Source of the DNA: Candidatus Acidiflorens stordalenmirensis | GTDB taxonomy: Bacteria > Acidobacteriota > Terriglobia > Terriglobales > Acidobacteriaceae | Assembly (NCBI GenBank): GCA_003139995.1 | Contig: PLIC01000233.1 | Coordinates: forward strand, 1 to 64,000 | Direction: 5' to 3' | Length of the DNA: 64,000 nt | Shown: one piece after another, positions 18,899 through 28,469 of the stretch | Numbering within the stretch: the stretch's first letter is position 1 | Layout: every line of letters starts with the position of its first letter | Position numbers and translations under genes: made by a program | Notes under the pieces: model-generated | Database searches by the model: none | What the model was told of the DNA's origin: nothing | What the model saw: only the letters and a program-made list of their open reading frames with translations

Positions 18899-21800
18899 TC
18901 AGAAACGAAAGCGCGATGTAATCGTGAACTGCCGCATGGCCCCAGCCGCGGTAACCCGGCCAAAGGTGGGCGAGGTCACGTTTGTATCAATCGAGGAATA
19001 ATTCACTAAGTTGAAAATGTTGGTGGCCTGTGCCCGGAACTCCAGCACGCGCGCTTCTTTCAGGGGAAAGATTTTCGTGAATGCCATGTCAAACACTTTG
19101 CTGCCGGGACCGATAATGCTGTTGCGTCGCGCATCGCCGTATGTGCCGGGAGTCGGCTTAGCGAACGCAGCAATATTGAACCACTCCGCAATCGAGGGAC
19201 GCGCCAGGCTCACCGATTGCCCAGGAACCAAGTTCGGCCGCAGCGTGCCGTTTGTGCCTCCGCTTACGTCGTCGACGTCGCCCAGCAGTCGCGGCGTAAA
19301 CAGCAGTCCGGATGCGATCGTCCAATCGCCGCTCCATTGCCAGTCGCCAAAAACGGCGCGCAGCGTGGCATTTCCCGCGAGCCAGCGTTTGTCGTGACCA
19401 AAGGGTAGCTCCCACAAATAATCCGCGGTGAACTTATGTGTCTGATTAAAACTGGAAAGCCCGCGCTCCGCGGAAAGATCGAGAGGATTCTGCGCAACGT
19501 TGGCCGTACCTCCGCCCGACGAACCACCTCCGCCCGCACCGGTGCCGCCCGCCCCCAGTCCTGGAGTATTCGCTCCCGATGTTGCCCCCGCGCCGATGGA
19601 AGACGCATCGTCCAGCGACTTTGAAAACGTGTAGGTGCCGCCGATCGCGACTCCGCCCGACAACCGCTTGCGCAGCCGCACCGATCCCGCATTGGCCTCC
19701 GAATCCGCCACCGAGTTTTCGTAGGTGAAAGCGTCAACCCCCTGAATGAGAAGCCCGGTCGGGGTTCGGTTTGGCGCTTCCAGAATGTCGAGGTCCGTTC
19801 CCTTGGTTCCGGTGTAGTCGATATTCAGCAGCACGGTAGGGCGAATCTGCTGTTGAATGTCCAGATTGCGGATCTGCACATAGCCCAGCCGGTAATTCGG
19901 ATTCACCGCATAATTATTGGTGATACCGGTGGCTGCTGGAAATCCGTTTTGCAGCGTCAGCTCTCCAGGGGCCGTCTGAACGTTTGTCGCTGTGGTCGCG
20001 AACGGCGGCTGCAAGGCAAGTTGCTGCGCAATGCCCTGATACGCTCCGGTGTTGTAGTTGATGCCATATCCGCCGCGCACCACCGTTTTGGAAAACGGCT
20101 TCCACGCAAAGCCGATTCGCGGCGCAAAATTGTTGCGGTCTGGCCGCAGCAAGCTGGTCGGCAAGCTGCCGCTGTATGGCCCCACCTGGCCCGGCTGAAT
20201 CGGCGTGACGCTCAGCGGCGGCGTCTGAGTCAGCACGCCGGGAGAAAGATCGAGGTTCACAATGCGATTGTTCATTTCCGTGAGCGGCGAAACATACTCG
20301 TAGCGCACTCCGAGATTGAGCGTCAGGTTCGCGCGCATCTTCCACTCGTCTTGCGCATACAAATCCCAGTAGTTGCCGCGAAAGTGGTTACCTTCTCCAA
20401 ACTGTTCGGAAGTCTGCTGCGGCAATCCGAGCAGGAAGTCGGCAAAGTCATATCCCGTACCGAGCACCTGATTACCGCTGCTGTCGAACTGCGAGGTATT
20501 GGTGCCGGTGAACACAAACGAGCCGCGCGGGTTGCTGTCAATGTCCGTATTTACTTGCACGCGCCGGAAATCCCCGCCCCAACGCCAGGTGTGCTTGCCA
20601 TGGTTCCAGATTACGTTGTCGGAGAAGGTGTAAGTCTGGCTTCGGTTAAGCTGCGGAGTCGTATCCTGAAGGCTGGCGAAGTTTGTGAAAGAAAGATTCG
20701 GCAGCCCCCAGTCGAATGGATTCGTTGAAACGCCCGTGATTCCCAGCATACCCGTAATGTCGTTATTGAAAGCGTACAGATTCTCGGTGTGCGTCCGGCT
20801 GCGATTAAAGTCGGCGCGAACAATGTTAGTCAGCTTTCCGATGCTGCGCGTGTAAGACGCGGGAATATCAAAGCTGCGGAGGGTCGTGCTGCCGCCCACG
20901 CTCGGGAACGGATTCGTCAGCGTGGCGCTCGATCCGTGGTAGTGGAAGCCAAACGTCAAATTATTGCGCGGAGCGTTGCGGCCTCCTCCTCCGCGGCGTC
21001 CGCCCGCCGGCGCTGCGCCGAAGCTGTGGTTCAAACGTATGTTCAGATCGTCGCTGTCGCTCGTGGCCGAAGTTACGTAGTGGAAGTTTTGATAATTGCC
21101 CGGCAAATTCGGGCACGGAATATATTGCGTCAATCCCGCCGCTGTGTTGCTGTACGGCCCGGTCCAGGGACACGTTTGTGAACTGAATCCCGGAATGATG
21201 TTATTTGAGTAGGGGGCGCGAATACCGGCGATCAGGTTTACCGAGTAAATCTGATCGATTACGTTGTTGTTGCTGTCCCTATCGTTGCATATGCCGGCTG
21301 TGAACCCTGTCTTGCACAAAAGAGAAAAGTTTCCCTGCCGCTCCAACACCGTCGGCACCGTCGAAAACTGGTCGAAAGGATTTTCGGCGCGCCTGCCGTT
21401 GTAGTTGATGAAATAAAAAGTCTTGCTCCCGCCGTGGTAGATGTGGGGAATGTTCAGCGGTCCGCCCACGGAACCGCCGAAACTATTCTGAAAATATGCC
21501 GGTTTTTCCGTAGGCTGGCCGGTGAGCGCAAACGGCGATGCATTCAGCGCGGAATCACCCGCGCCGTAATATAACGACCCATGCGGGCGATTGATGTCAA
21601 AACCCCGCCGGCCAAAAACCATCGGCCCCCCGCCACCGAACCCTCCGCCTCCGCGACCACCCCCCGGGCCGCCAAATCCGCCTCCGCCTCCGAATCCTCC
21701 ACCCTGTTGGCGGGCATCGTCGAAGCGCTGCTGCAGTTGGTCAGCGCTCATCGCATTGAACGAATTGGAAGTGTTGCCCGAAACCGCCACGGATTCCGTC

Positions 21801-22393
21801 GCCCCGTTCGCTGCAATGCCCGGCGCAATCCCCGGAACCGGCATGCCGGAAGGCGCTACGTCGCGCATGGAATCGCCCGCCGCATCCTGCCCCGCTTCAC
21901 TCTGAAACACGGAAAGATTCTGAAAGCCGCGTCCGCCGGCATTCGCGCGCCGCTGCTGGTCTTTAGCATTGTCGTTGCCGGCCTCGCGTGCCCGGGACAG
22001 CAGCACCAGTTCGAAATTTGCCTGCATTTCCGGATGTGCTGGGTCCAGCACTACTTCCTGCGCGCCAGCGGCAAACGCCGCCATCTGCACCCGGACGCTA
22101 TAGTGCCCATCGGCGGGAATCCGCAGCCAGTAACTGCCGTCCACATCCGTCGAGGTATTGACTTGTTCCTTCGTGGCCGCATTCACCGCGGAAACTCCAG
22201 CGCCAGGAATCGGCATGTTTCCCGACTTCACTATCCCGTGAATGGTTCGCCCTCCCGCCGCTGGCGCAACCGCTTGCCCCCGCAACTCAAGCGGCCAAAA
22301 TACGACAAACTGAAATAGCAAGAGAAACGGAAAGACGAACTCCGGGCGCAGCCTGCCCTTAATCGCCAGAAATTTAGAACCGGAATTCCTCAT
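18899..22393 (-). CDS. TonB-dependent receptor, Oar-like, Gly-rich
   Basis: A 1164-residue outer-membrane receptor. It has a hydrophobic N-terminal segment (about 18-40), a carboxypeptidase-regulatory domain (IHGIVKSGNMPIPGAGVSAV), and a barrel ending in FTITSRFRF. Around residues 228-262 there is an unusual glycine-rich stretch (GGGFGGGGGFGGPGGG) before the plug/barrel, and shorter Gly-rich loops near residue 440 and 970. The usual plug motif of an Oar receptor is hard to recognise here, so the plug may be replaced or shortened. The VWFA-related gene follows on the same strand after 56 bases. Substrate unknown. Confidence 0.85.
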   Translation of the reverse strand: MRNSGSKFLAIKGRLRPEFVFPFLLLFQFVVFWPLELRGQAVAPAAGGRTIHGIVKSGNMPIPGAGVSAVNAATKEQVNTSTDVDGSYWLRIPADGHYSVRVQMAAFAAGAQEVVLDPAHPEMQANFELVLLSRAREAGNDNAKDQQRRANAGGRGFQNLSVFQSEAGQDAAGDSMRDVAPSGMPVPGIAPGIAANGATESVAVSGNTSNSFNAMSADQLQQRFDDARQQGGGFGGGGGFGGPGGGRGGGGFGGGGPMVFGRRGFDINRPHGSLYYGAGDSALNASPFALTGQPTEKPAYFQNSFGGSVGGPLNIPHIYHGGSKTFYFINYNGRRAENPFDQFSTVPTVLERQGNFSLLCKTGFTAGICNDRDSNNNVIDQIYSVNLIAGIRAPYSNNIIPGFSSQTCPWTGPYSNTAAGLTQYIPCPNLPGNYQNFHYVTSATSDSDDLNIRLNHSFGAAPAGGRRGGGGRNAPRNNLTFGFHYHGSSATLTNPFPSVGGSTTLRSFDIPASYTRSIGKLTNIVRADFNRSRTHTENLYAFNNDITGMLGITGVSTNPFDWGLPNLSFTNFASLQDTTPQLNRSQTYTFSDNVIWNHGKHTWRWGGDFRRVQVNTDIDSNPRGSFVFTGTNTSQFDSSGNQVLGTGYDFADFLLGLPQQTSEQFGEGNHFRGNYWDLYAQDEWKMRANLTLNLGVRYEYVSPLTEMNNRIVNLDLSPGVLTQTPPLSVTPIQPGQVGPYSGSLPTSLLRPDRNNFAPRIGFAWKPFSKTVVRGGYGINYNTGAYQGIAQQLALQPPFATTATNVQTAPGELTLQNGFPAATGITNNYAVNPNYRLGYVQIRNLDIQQQIRPTVLLNIDYTGTKGTDLDILEAPNRTPTGLLIQGVDAFTYENSVADSEANAGSVRLRKRLSGGVAIGGTYTFSKSLDDASSIGAGATSGANTPGLGAGGTGAGGGGSSGGGTANVAQNPLDLSAERGLSSFNQTHKFTADYLWELPFGHDKRWLAGNATLRAVFGDWQWSGDWTIASGLLFTPRLLGDVDDVSGGTNGTLRPNLVPGQSVSLARPSIAEWFNIAAFAKPTPGTYGDARRNSIIGPGSKVFDMAFTKIFPLKEARVLEFRAQATNIFNLVNYSSIDTNVTSPTFGRVTAAGAMRQFTITSRFRF

Positions 22394-22564
22394 AGCATCG
22401 CGCAGCAGTGTCGTGCAACTATTCGGTGCTGCCTTACCCGGATGATAACGCTCTCCCCCACCCTGAACTGTAGAGTTTTGTGACGTTTTCTCTAGGGTTT
22501 GTCAACACGCATTCCGCGCCACTCCGAAGGGACACTGCCGTTGGCCTCCAGGGGTACCGCACAC

Positions 22565-23242
22565 TCACCGGTACCGCAGATACCCAATCCCCACGCGCAT
22601 GTGGTGCAGCAGGCTGTCGGGCGTAAGGATGGCAATGGTCAGTCCCAGCATCGCGTGGACGATCGCAAGGGGATAGATGTTGCGGTAGCGGCGGAACATT
22701 TCGCAGAAGAAAAGAGCGCCGATGAGCGTAGCGGTGGTGAGGACGGGACTGGGCAGGTGGGCGGCGGCGAAGATCGTGGACGCTATCCAAACCGCAGCCG
22801 AGCTTCCATAGAGCTCTTCGCAGCGATTAAAGAAAAACGATTGCAGCATGAATTCCTGAATCAAGGCCCAGATCGCATACCCCCATGCCGAATGCAAATT
22901 CTGCCAAGTCGTATTGGCGGGAATTTGGCCGCCCAGCCAGCTCACCAGAATCACCATGAAAACAACAGTTGCAAAACCGACCCCCAGCACCACGCTGGCG
23001 CCGAATGGCTTCGGCAATCCGAGGCCGAGGCGCTCGAGCGATGGCCGGTCGATTAACACGTCTATCACGACGAGGACCAGAATCGTGATCATGGCGATGG
23101 CGCCCCATCGGTTCCGGATCTTCGTCGTCGGCGCCCAAATCGCAAACTCCAGAAACAGAAACGCGATGACGATCTGGGCCCAAACAAAGCACCGGCGGCC
23201 AGCGGCCGTTACCGCGGGAAAAATTTTCGACTCAACTGCCAT
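22565..23242 (-). CDS. CPBP family intramembrane protease
   Basis: A 225-residue integral membrane protein of the CPBP (CAAX protease / bacteriocin-processing, Abi) family, with about six to seven hydrophobic segments. The motif region is ALIQEFMLQSFFFNRCEEL, followed by the histidine motifs AAAHLPSP and AIVHAMLG. The usual EExxxR motif appears altered to QEFMLQ, so activity is uncertain. ATG 23242 was preferred to ATG 23251 because AAGGATGGG is at suitable distance only from the former. It follows a second CPBP gene by 38 bases as the last gene of a four-gene run. Confidence 0.75.
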   Translation of the reverse strand: MAVESKIFPAVTAAGRRCFVWAQIVIAFLFLEFAIWAPTTKIRNRWGAIAMITILVLVVIDVLIDRPSLERLGLGLPKPFGASVVLGVGFATVVFMVILVSWLGGQIPANTTWQNLHSAWGYAIWALIQEFMLQSFFFNRCEELYGSSAAVWIASTIFAAAHLPSPVLTTATLIGALFFCEMFRRYRNIYPLAIVHAMLGLTIAILTPDSLLHHMRVGIGYLRYR

Positions 23243-23280
23243 TCTGCCCATCCTTATATTTTCACATCGGCGGCAGCTGG

Positions 23281-24171
23281 CTAAAACCAGAACGACCAGA
23301 TAGCATCCACGCTGGCGTGAGTGATCGCCGAGGCCGGCACTCGCCGCCGCTGGCGCCATGCCCGGCCGTAGAAGATCCCGGCGACGCTTGCCAGCAAGAC
23401 GTATCGCCAATTGAAGTGCGCCGAGCTTTTACTGAAATGCTTGTTGAAATGTGAGAGCCCAAACAACACCGCCGTAATCCCGAGCGCCGCTCGCCGTCCC
23501 ACCCGCCGTTCCAGCAGGTTCTGCACCCACGCGCGAAAGTAAAGTTCTTCCGGAAGAGCAACGAAAACGAAGATATAGATCCACTTCGGAATCATCCAGA
23601 ACCACCGCAGCGCGCTGTCATGCGGATGGAGGAAACCCATCGCCATCCCCAGCCCCAGGACCACTGGCGTAAGGAAAGCCAGTTCCCGCAGCCCAGTCTT
23701 CCAATCGCTCCAGCGGAAGTGAAAGTCAAAGCCGGTGCCGTGGAGCCGCCGGACCGCGACGAATCCATACAACGCCGCATCGACGACGAGCAGTTTCCCC
23801 CAGCCCGCAAGCCCGTTCGGCCACGCCCGCTCGAACCAGCGCAAATCAATCGCCAGTCCCAGCATTAAAAGAATGATCGCGTCCCGCCAATTGCCGCGTT
23901 GTTCGGGATCGGCGATTGCAGCCTGCCCCAGCAGCCATGCGATCGCCACGGGCAGCGCCGCGTAGAGAGCGCACCATCTCCATGAAAACATCTGATGCGA
24001 ACAGGAAATCAGAACGTAAGGCAGCGCGCAGAGTACCGGTAAGGCGGATCGTACCGTTGACGGCCAGCGGGCGCATGCCCGCCCAACCCGCTGCCCGGCA
24101 AATCCAAACACGGCTGCCGGTGTAAGCTCCAGCACAAGCACCGCAATGTCCGCCGGCGTTGCGTTCTGCAT
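23281..24171 (-). CDS. CPBP family intramembrane protease
   Basis: A 296-residue membrane protein with about eight hydrophobic segments and a well-kept CPBP core: ALPEELYFRAWVQNLLER (EExxxR), LFGLSHFNKH and ASAITHASVDAIW. These residues form the glutamate/histidine active site in the middle of the membrane in characterised relatives. The start at 24171 (MQNATP) is chosen over an upstream in-frame ATG at 24258, which would overlap the preceding gene. It begins five bases after the stop of the sulfotransferase-like gene, so the genes are almost surely co-transcribed. CPBP proteins process prenylated proteins or peptides, or confer self-immunity to bacteriocins; the substrate here is unknown. 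Confidence 0.8.
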   Translation of the reverse strand: MQNATPADIAVLVLELTPAAVFGFAGQRVGRACARWPSTVRSALPVLCALPYVLISCSHQMFSWRWCALYAALPVAIAWLLGQAAIADPEQRGNWRDAIILLMLGLAIDLRWFERAWPNGLAGWGKLLVVDAALYGFVAVRRLHGTGFDFHFRWSDWKTGLRELAFLTPVVLGLGMAMGFLHPHDSALRWFWMIPKWIYIFVFVALPEELYFRAWVQNLLERRVGRRAALGITAVLFGLSHFNKHFSKSSAHFNWRYVLLASVAGIFYGRAWRQRRRVPASAITHASVDAIWSFWF

Positions 24172-24176
24172 GGCGA

Positions 24177-25112
24177 TTATCTTAAATTCGGGAGAGAGTT
24201 CGAGCCTACAAGAGCTTCGATGTCCCGTTCGAGAGCCTCGAATTGAGGAGCGCTCCAACCGAGATTCTCATCATAACGCTCGACCCGGCAGTCGGCGAAT
24301 GAGATGGCCATGCCCACCAGATCGCCCAGGCGATTTTCAATCTCGCGGCGATAGGAATCGTCCAGGCTGAGGCGGTCGATGTCGATGACCAGATGGCATT
24401 GCGGCTCGCCCAGCTGCCTCGCTAGAAGCCACATGAAATAGAAGATGAAGTAAAGCCGGCGCAAAACTGTTTCATCCACGAGCTTGCCCCGGAAGGCCTC
24501 GCGCAGCCCGGAGGACTCCAGCAATGCCGGCAATTCAATGGCTGAAAGAAGCGGCGCGAAGGCAGGCGCTTCCATATTGTGGCGGAGAATGACCGGGCCG
24601 CGTTGCAGGAAATAGGGATTGCCCTGCACGGCTTGGCGCAACATCGACAGAAACTGCCGGCGCGGCTCGCGGCGGATGAAGATATGCGCGCCGGGCATCC
24701 GGGCGCGGAACCAGCCCACCCTCAAATCGGTGCGCACGAAGCCGTAGACCGGACGCCGCCCGAGCCGCGCGGCAAGCCTCGCCAAATCGGCCATATAGAC
24801 TTCCAACTCCGGCAAAGAGTCAGCGCTCGTGGCGCAGTATCGCCCGAAGGTGAGATGGGCGGGAAAACCTGGTATGCCGCCGCCCGGGCCGATCAGGGGA
24901 CGAAACTCCTCCAAGTAGGGCGCTTGGAGCGCTGGGTGATTGGCAAAGGACCAGGGGCGGAAGCGATCGATAATTTCCGCCGTCAAAGTGAACAGATGTT
25001 CGTTGAGCGGTTCGAAATAACAGTAGGTATCGGGCCGCTGGCGAAACTTCGCCCAGACATAGGTGCTCGCCGCGCGCCAACTCGAATGCAGGAAGATCGC
25101 TTCCTCAACCAT
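24177..25112 (-). CDS. Sulfotransferase-like protein
   Basis: A 311-residue cytoplasmic protein. Near the N-terminus it reads IFLHSSWRAASTYVW, which matches the position and form of the phosphosulfate-binding loop of PAPS-dependent sulfotransferases, although the usual lysine is replaced. A later segment FIRREPRRQFLSML resembles the 3'-phosphate-binding RxP...S region. ATG 25112 was chosen because GGAAGG lies just upstream; an in-frame ATG at 25139 has none. It sits between a glycosyltransferase gene and two CPBP proteases, suggesting modification of a glycan or peptide. The family call is fair; the acceptor is unknown. Confidence 0.6.
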   Translation of the reverse strand: MVEEAIFLHSSWRAASTYVWAKFRQRPDTYCYFEPLNEHLFTLTAEIIDRFRPWSFANHPALQAPYLEEFRPLIGPGGGIPGFPAHLTFGRYCATSADSLPELEVYMADLARLAARLGRRPVYGFVRTDLRVGWFRARMPGAHIFIRREPRRQFLSMLRQAVQGNPYFLQRGPVILRHNMEAPAFAPLLSAIELPALLESSGLREAFRGKLVDETVLRRLYFIFYFMWLLARQLGEPQCHLVIDIDRLSLDDSYRREIENRLGDLVGMAISFADCRVERYDENLGWSAPQFEALERDIEALVGSNSLPNLR

Positions 25113-25165
25113 CTCTAGCCTTCCGAAAATTGTGTCCACTCATCGCGGCCACGGCCTCGATCCCC

Positions 25166-25942
25166 TCAATTTGTACCCGTCGATCCATTGAAGCGCGAGC
25201 CGTGGTTACCGACGAATTCATAGGGGCCGGAGTGGGTCAGTTTGCTCGCGGCATCAATCCAGATCTCGCCGCCGATCCGCCGCCAGCGCAGACAAAAGGA
25301 ATAATCCTCACTCAGATAGGCGCCGGTCTCGGGGTCTATGATGGAATCGAAGAGAGCAAAGAGATTTGAACTCTGCGCTGCCTCGCGCCGCGAGCCCGAC
25401 ATGGGTAAGCTATGCACGCGGCTGAAATGAGTTTCGGGATAAGCGGCAATCATTCGCTCCAACGCGCTGCGGCGGATTAGCTGAAAACCGCCGCCGGCAT
25501 AAGTTCCCGTGACAAAATCGCCTTCCTGCTTACGCTCCGCCTCGGGACAGAAGGTTCCGACATAGGACAGGGCAGCCTGTTGCACGCTTTCGCCGCGCTC
25601 GACACAGCGTTGCGGGATGAAATCCCAATCGATCGACTTGAGCGGGTACATCGCCCCGGTAAAGTCCTTATCAAACCGCAGCAGCCGCTCGACCTGCTGC
25701 GGCTCGAACCCGATATCGGCATCGACGAACAGCAGATGGGTCGCTGCCGGATTGTCCAAAAAGGCGGCGACCAGGGTGCTGCGCGCGCGTGAGATCAAGG
25801 CATCGTAGCCAAGCAGCGACAGCGACACGTCGAACTCAGCGGATTTCGCGTAACTCATGAGCCGTATCACCGACAACATGTAACTCTGCGAAACCATGCC
25901 ACCAAAGCATGGCGTTGCAATGAGAATCAATGGCTGCGACAT
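25166..25942 (-). CDS. Glycosyltransferase-like protein (GT-A fold)
   Basis: A 258-residue cytoplasmic protein. The N-terminus LILIATPCFGG and the later HLLFVDADIGFEP (a DxD metal-binding motif) fit a GT-A nucleotide-sugar transferase. A segment YAGGGFQLIRRSALERM and an acidic SEDYSFCLRWRR fit the acceptor-site region of the same fold. It is the first gene of the run glycosyltransferase, sulfotransferase-like, CPBP, CPBP on the minus strand, with 53 bases before the next gene. Donor and acceptor are unknown. Confidence 0.7.
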   Translation of the reverse strand: MSQPLILIATPCFGGMVSQSYMLSVIRLMSYAKSAEFDVSLSLLGYDALISRARSTLVAAFLDNPAATHLLFVDADIGFEPQQVERLLRFDKDFTGAMYPLKSIDWDFIPQRCVERGESVQQAALSYVGTFCPEAERKQEGDFVTGTYAGGGFQLIRRSALERMIAAYPETHFSRVHSLPMSGSRREAAQSSNLFALFDSIIDPETGAYLSEDYSFCLRWRRIGGEIWIDAASKLTHSGPYEFVGNHGSRFNGSTGTN

Positions 25943-26449
25943 GGTCTCTCCCGAAGAAACGCCGACGGCGCGGCTCGCTGGGCCACCACATCATGGGGCA
26001 CAACATCAAGTCCAGCTCGCCGACTCCACGCTCGAACAGGATACGCCGGTTAACGAAACAGAGGCGCCTGCGAGTGGCACAACGAATCGGGAGCCCGGAG
26101 GCGATCGACACGTTGGCCCACGTAATTTCGCGCCCACGATCCGCCGGATCTTTGCACCGGCGCTTATAATACGGGGCTTGGCGGGAACTTCGGTAGGGGC
26201 GGGCCATCATCCTAGACGCGAGGATTCAGCCGTCCAGCCGCGCGCGTGGGTTGATTGCGCCGATCGATGAAGGGATCTATTTCAAAGTCACTTCACAGTG
26301 TGACTTCCGTCATTGCTGAGTCTCCGCACCGATGTTTGACTCCCTATGCATAATAGCGCCCCTTTTTCCCGAGGGGACAGGAACGGGGCGACGATGACGG
26401 CCGCGTTTACGGTCAAAATGTCCGCCCCGATCAGGAGGCTCGTTTACCG
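25943..26449. other. Divergent intergenic region
   Basis: No gene is supported in this 507-base gap between divergently transcribed genes; the open frames that extend into it from the glycosyltransferase are shadows. It holds a near-perfect operator-like palindrome at 26285-26306 and should contain the promoters of both directions. Confidence 0.5.
26285..26306. promoter_or_regulatory. Operator-like palindrome before OPT transporter
   Basis: AAGTCAC at 26285-26291 mirrors GTGACTT at 26300-26306, and the inner 11 bases TCACAGTGTGA (26293-26303) form a palindrome around a central G. It lies about 145 bases before the transporter start. The protein that would bind it is not known. Confidence 0.35.
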
Positions 26450-28456
26450 ATGGCCGAAGTTGAAACCAAGTCTCTTCCCGCGAACGCCTACCAGCCGTTG
26501 AAGGACGGCGAAATCTACATGCCGCTCGTGCCCACCAGCATGGCGCCACCGGAGGTGACCTTGCGCGCGGTGCTGTGGGGCACGTTGCTGTGTATCGTCT
26601 TCAGCGTCGCCTCGGCCTATTCCGCTCTCAAGGTCGGCCAGGGAATGGAGGCGGCGATTCCCATCTCCATCCTCGCCATCGGCTTGGCGCGCGTCTACCG
26701 GCGGCGCTCCACCGTGCTCGAGAACATGATCATCACCGGCATGGGGGGCGCCTCTGGCAGCGTGGTGGCCGGTGCCGTCTTCACCGTGCCGGCGCTCTAC
26801 ATTCTCCACCTCGACCCACATCCGGTGCAGACCATCTTCATCTGCCTGGCCGGCGGCTGCCTGGGCATCCTCTTCCTCATTCCGCTTCGCCGCTACTTCG
26901 TGCGCGAAATGCACGGCAAGCTGCCCTTTCCCGAGGCCACCGCCATCACCGAAGTCCTCGTCACCGGCGAGAAAGGCGGCTCTCAGGCCAGGCTGCTGCT
27001 CCAAGCCACCGTCATCGCGGCGCTTTACGACTTCTTTGTCACCACCTTCCACGTCTGGAAGGAGTACCTGAACTTCCAGTTCGTGCCCGCGTTCCGGTCA
27101 CTGGCCGACCGTGGGCGCATGGTCTTCAATTTCGACGCGGTCAGCTTCATCCTCGGCCTGGGCTACGTGATGGGCCTGCGCATTTCCATGATCTTTTGCG
27201 CCGGCGGCATTCTGGTGAACTTCGTGCTCATCCCGACGATCTGGTTCATCGGCAGCCACATGGGCGAGGTCACGGTGTATCCCGCTACCATCCCCATTTC
27301 GCACATGACGGCCTTGGACATCTACCGCAATTATGTGCGCTTCATTGGCGTGGGCGCCATCGCGACCGCCGGCCTCGTTGGCATCCTCAAGTCGCTGCGT
27401 ATCGTCGTCGGATCCTTCGGCATCGCGCTGCACGCCTTCCGCCACGGCGAAGCGCCGCAGATGGAACGTACCGACCGTGACATTCCCATCATCACCATCC
27501 TCCTCGGCGTGGTGCTGGGGGCAATCGGAGTGGCCGTCTTCTTCGGACAACTTCATGTTTCGTGGACCGTGGTCGCCGTGGGCCTGGCACTGACGCTGTT
27601 CTTCTCATTCTTCTTCACCACGGTGGCGGCCAACGCCATTGCCACCACGGCAAACAACCCGGCCAGCGGCATGACGCTACTCACCGTCATCGTCTCCGCC
27701 ATCGTGTTGCTGAAGTTCGGCCTCTCCGGGACCACCGGCATGTTCTTCGTGATGGCCCTGGCCGGCATGGTCTGTGTAGCCCTGTGCGCCTCGGGACAGT
27801 TCATTACCGACCTGAAAGCCGGCTACTGGCTTGGTTCCACGCCTGCGGCGCAGGAGAAGGTGAAGTTTATCGGGGTCATCGCGGCGGCAATCACTGCGGG
27901 GTTAACCATCATCCTGCTGGCCAAGGCCTTCCAGTTCGGAGAAGCCGTGCCCGGCGACTCGCGGCAGGTCCTGGTCGCGCCCCAGGCCTCGGCACTGAAA
28001 GCCGTGGTGTCGGGATTCATGAGCGGCCAGCCCGTCGCCTATATGTTGTTCGGCATCGGCGCCATGGTCACCGTGGTATTGGAGATGCTCGGCCTCTCTT
28101 CCATGGTCTTCGCGCTGGGAATCTATTTGCCGCTGCAACTGACCACGCCGATCCTGGCCGGCGGATTCCTCTCGCACCTGGTGAACAAGCGCGGCGAGAA
28201 AATCGGCGGCCAGCCCGGCAATACCATCCGCGAGCGCGGCATCATCATTGCCGGCGGCTTGATGGCGGGCGGCGCACTCGGCGGAGTGATTGGGGCGGCG
28301 CTGCGCGTGCTGCCGCACTTCAAGGAAGAGTGGATTCAGACGCCTTTCTATGCCAACGATGCGGTGTCGCAAATCGTTTCCGCGTTGCTGTTTGTTGGCC
28401 TCTGTGTGTACGTATGGTTCGGCTCGCTGAAGAAAGTTTCCGCAGAAAAACAATAA
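26450..28456 (+). CDS. OPT family oligopeptide transporter
   Basis: A 668-residue inner-membrane transporter with roughly 15 hydrophobic segments, the normal size for the prokaryotic OPT family. The N-terminal region SAYSALKVGQGMEAAIP, the loop GKLPFPEATAITEVL and the conserved middle segment NPASGMTLLT are typical. OPT proteins move short peptides or metal-chelate complexes into the cell with protons. The gene is followed after 13 bases by a metallopeptidase-like gene with its own ribosome-binding site, so import may be coupled to hydrolysis of peptides. Regulation may involve the palindrome at 26285-26306. Confidence 0.9.
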   Translation: MAEVETKSLPANAYQPLKDGEIYMPLVPTSMAPPEVTLRAVLWGTLLCIVFSVASAYSALKVGQGMEAAIPISILAIGLARVYRRRSTVLENMIITGMGGASGSVVAGAVFTVPALYILHLDPHPVQTIFICLAGGCLGILFLIPLRRYFVREMHGKLPFPEATAITEVLVTGEKGGSQARLLLQATVIAALYDFFVTTFHVWKEYLNFQFVPAFRSLADRGRMVFNFDAVSFILGLGYVMGLRISMIFCAGGILVNFVLIPTIWFIGSHMGEVTVYPATIPISHMTALDIYRNYVRFIGVGAIATAGLVGILKSLRIVVGSFGIALHAFRHGEAPQMERTDRDIPIITILLGVVLGAIGVAVFFGQLHVSWTVVAVGLALTLFFSFFFTTVAANAIATTANNPASGMTLLTVIVSAIVLLKFGLSGTTGMFFVMALAGMVCVALCASGQFITDLKAGYWLGSTPAAQEKVKFIGVIAAAITAGLTIILLAKAFQFGEAVPGDSRQVLVAPQASALKAVVSGFMSGQPVAYMLFGIGAMVTVVLEMLGLSSMVFALGIYLPLQLTTPILAGGFLSHLVNKRGEKIGGQPGNTIRERGIIIAGGLMAGGALGGVIGAALRVLPHFKEEWIQTPFYANDAVSQIVSALLFVGLCVYVWFGSLKKVSAEKQ

Positions 28457-28469
28457 TAAGGAGATTCGC

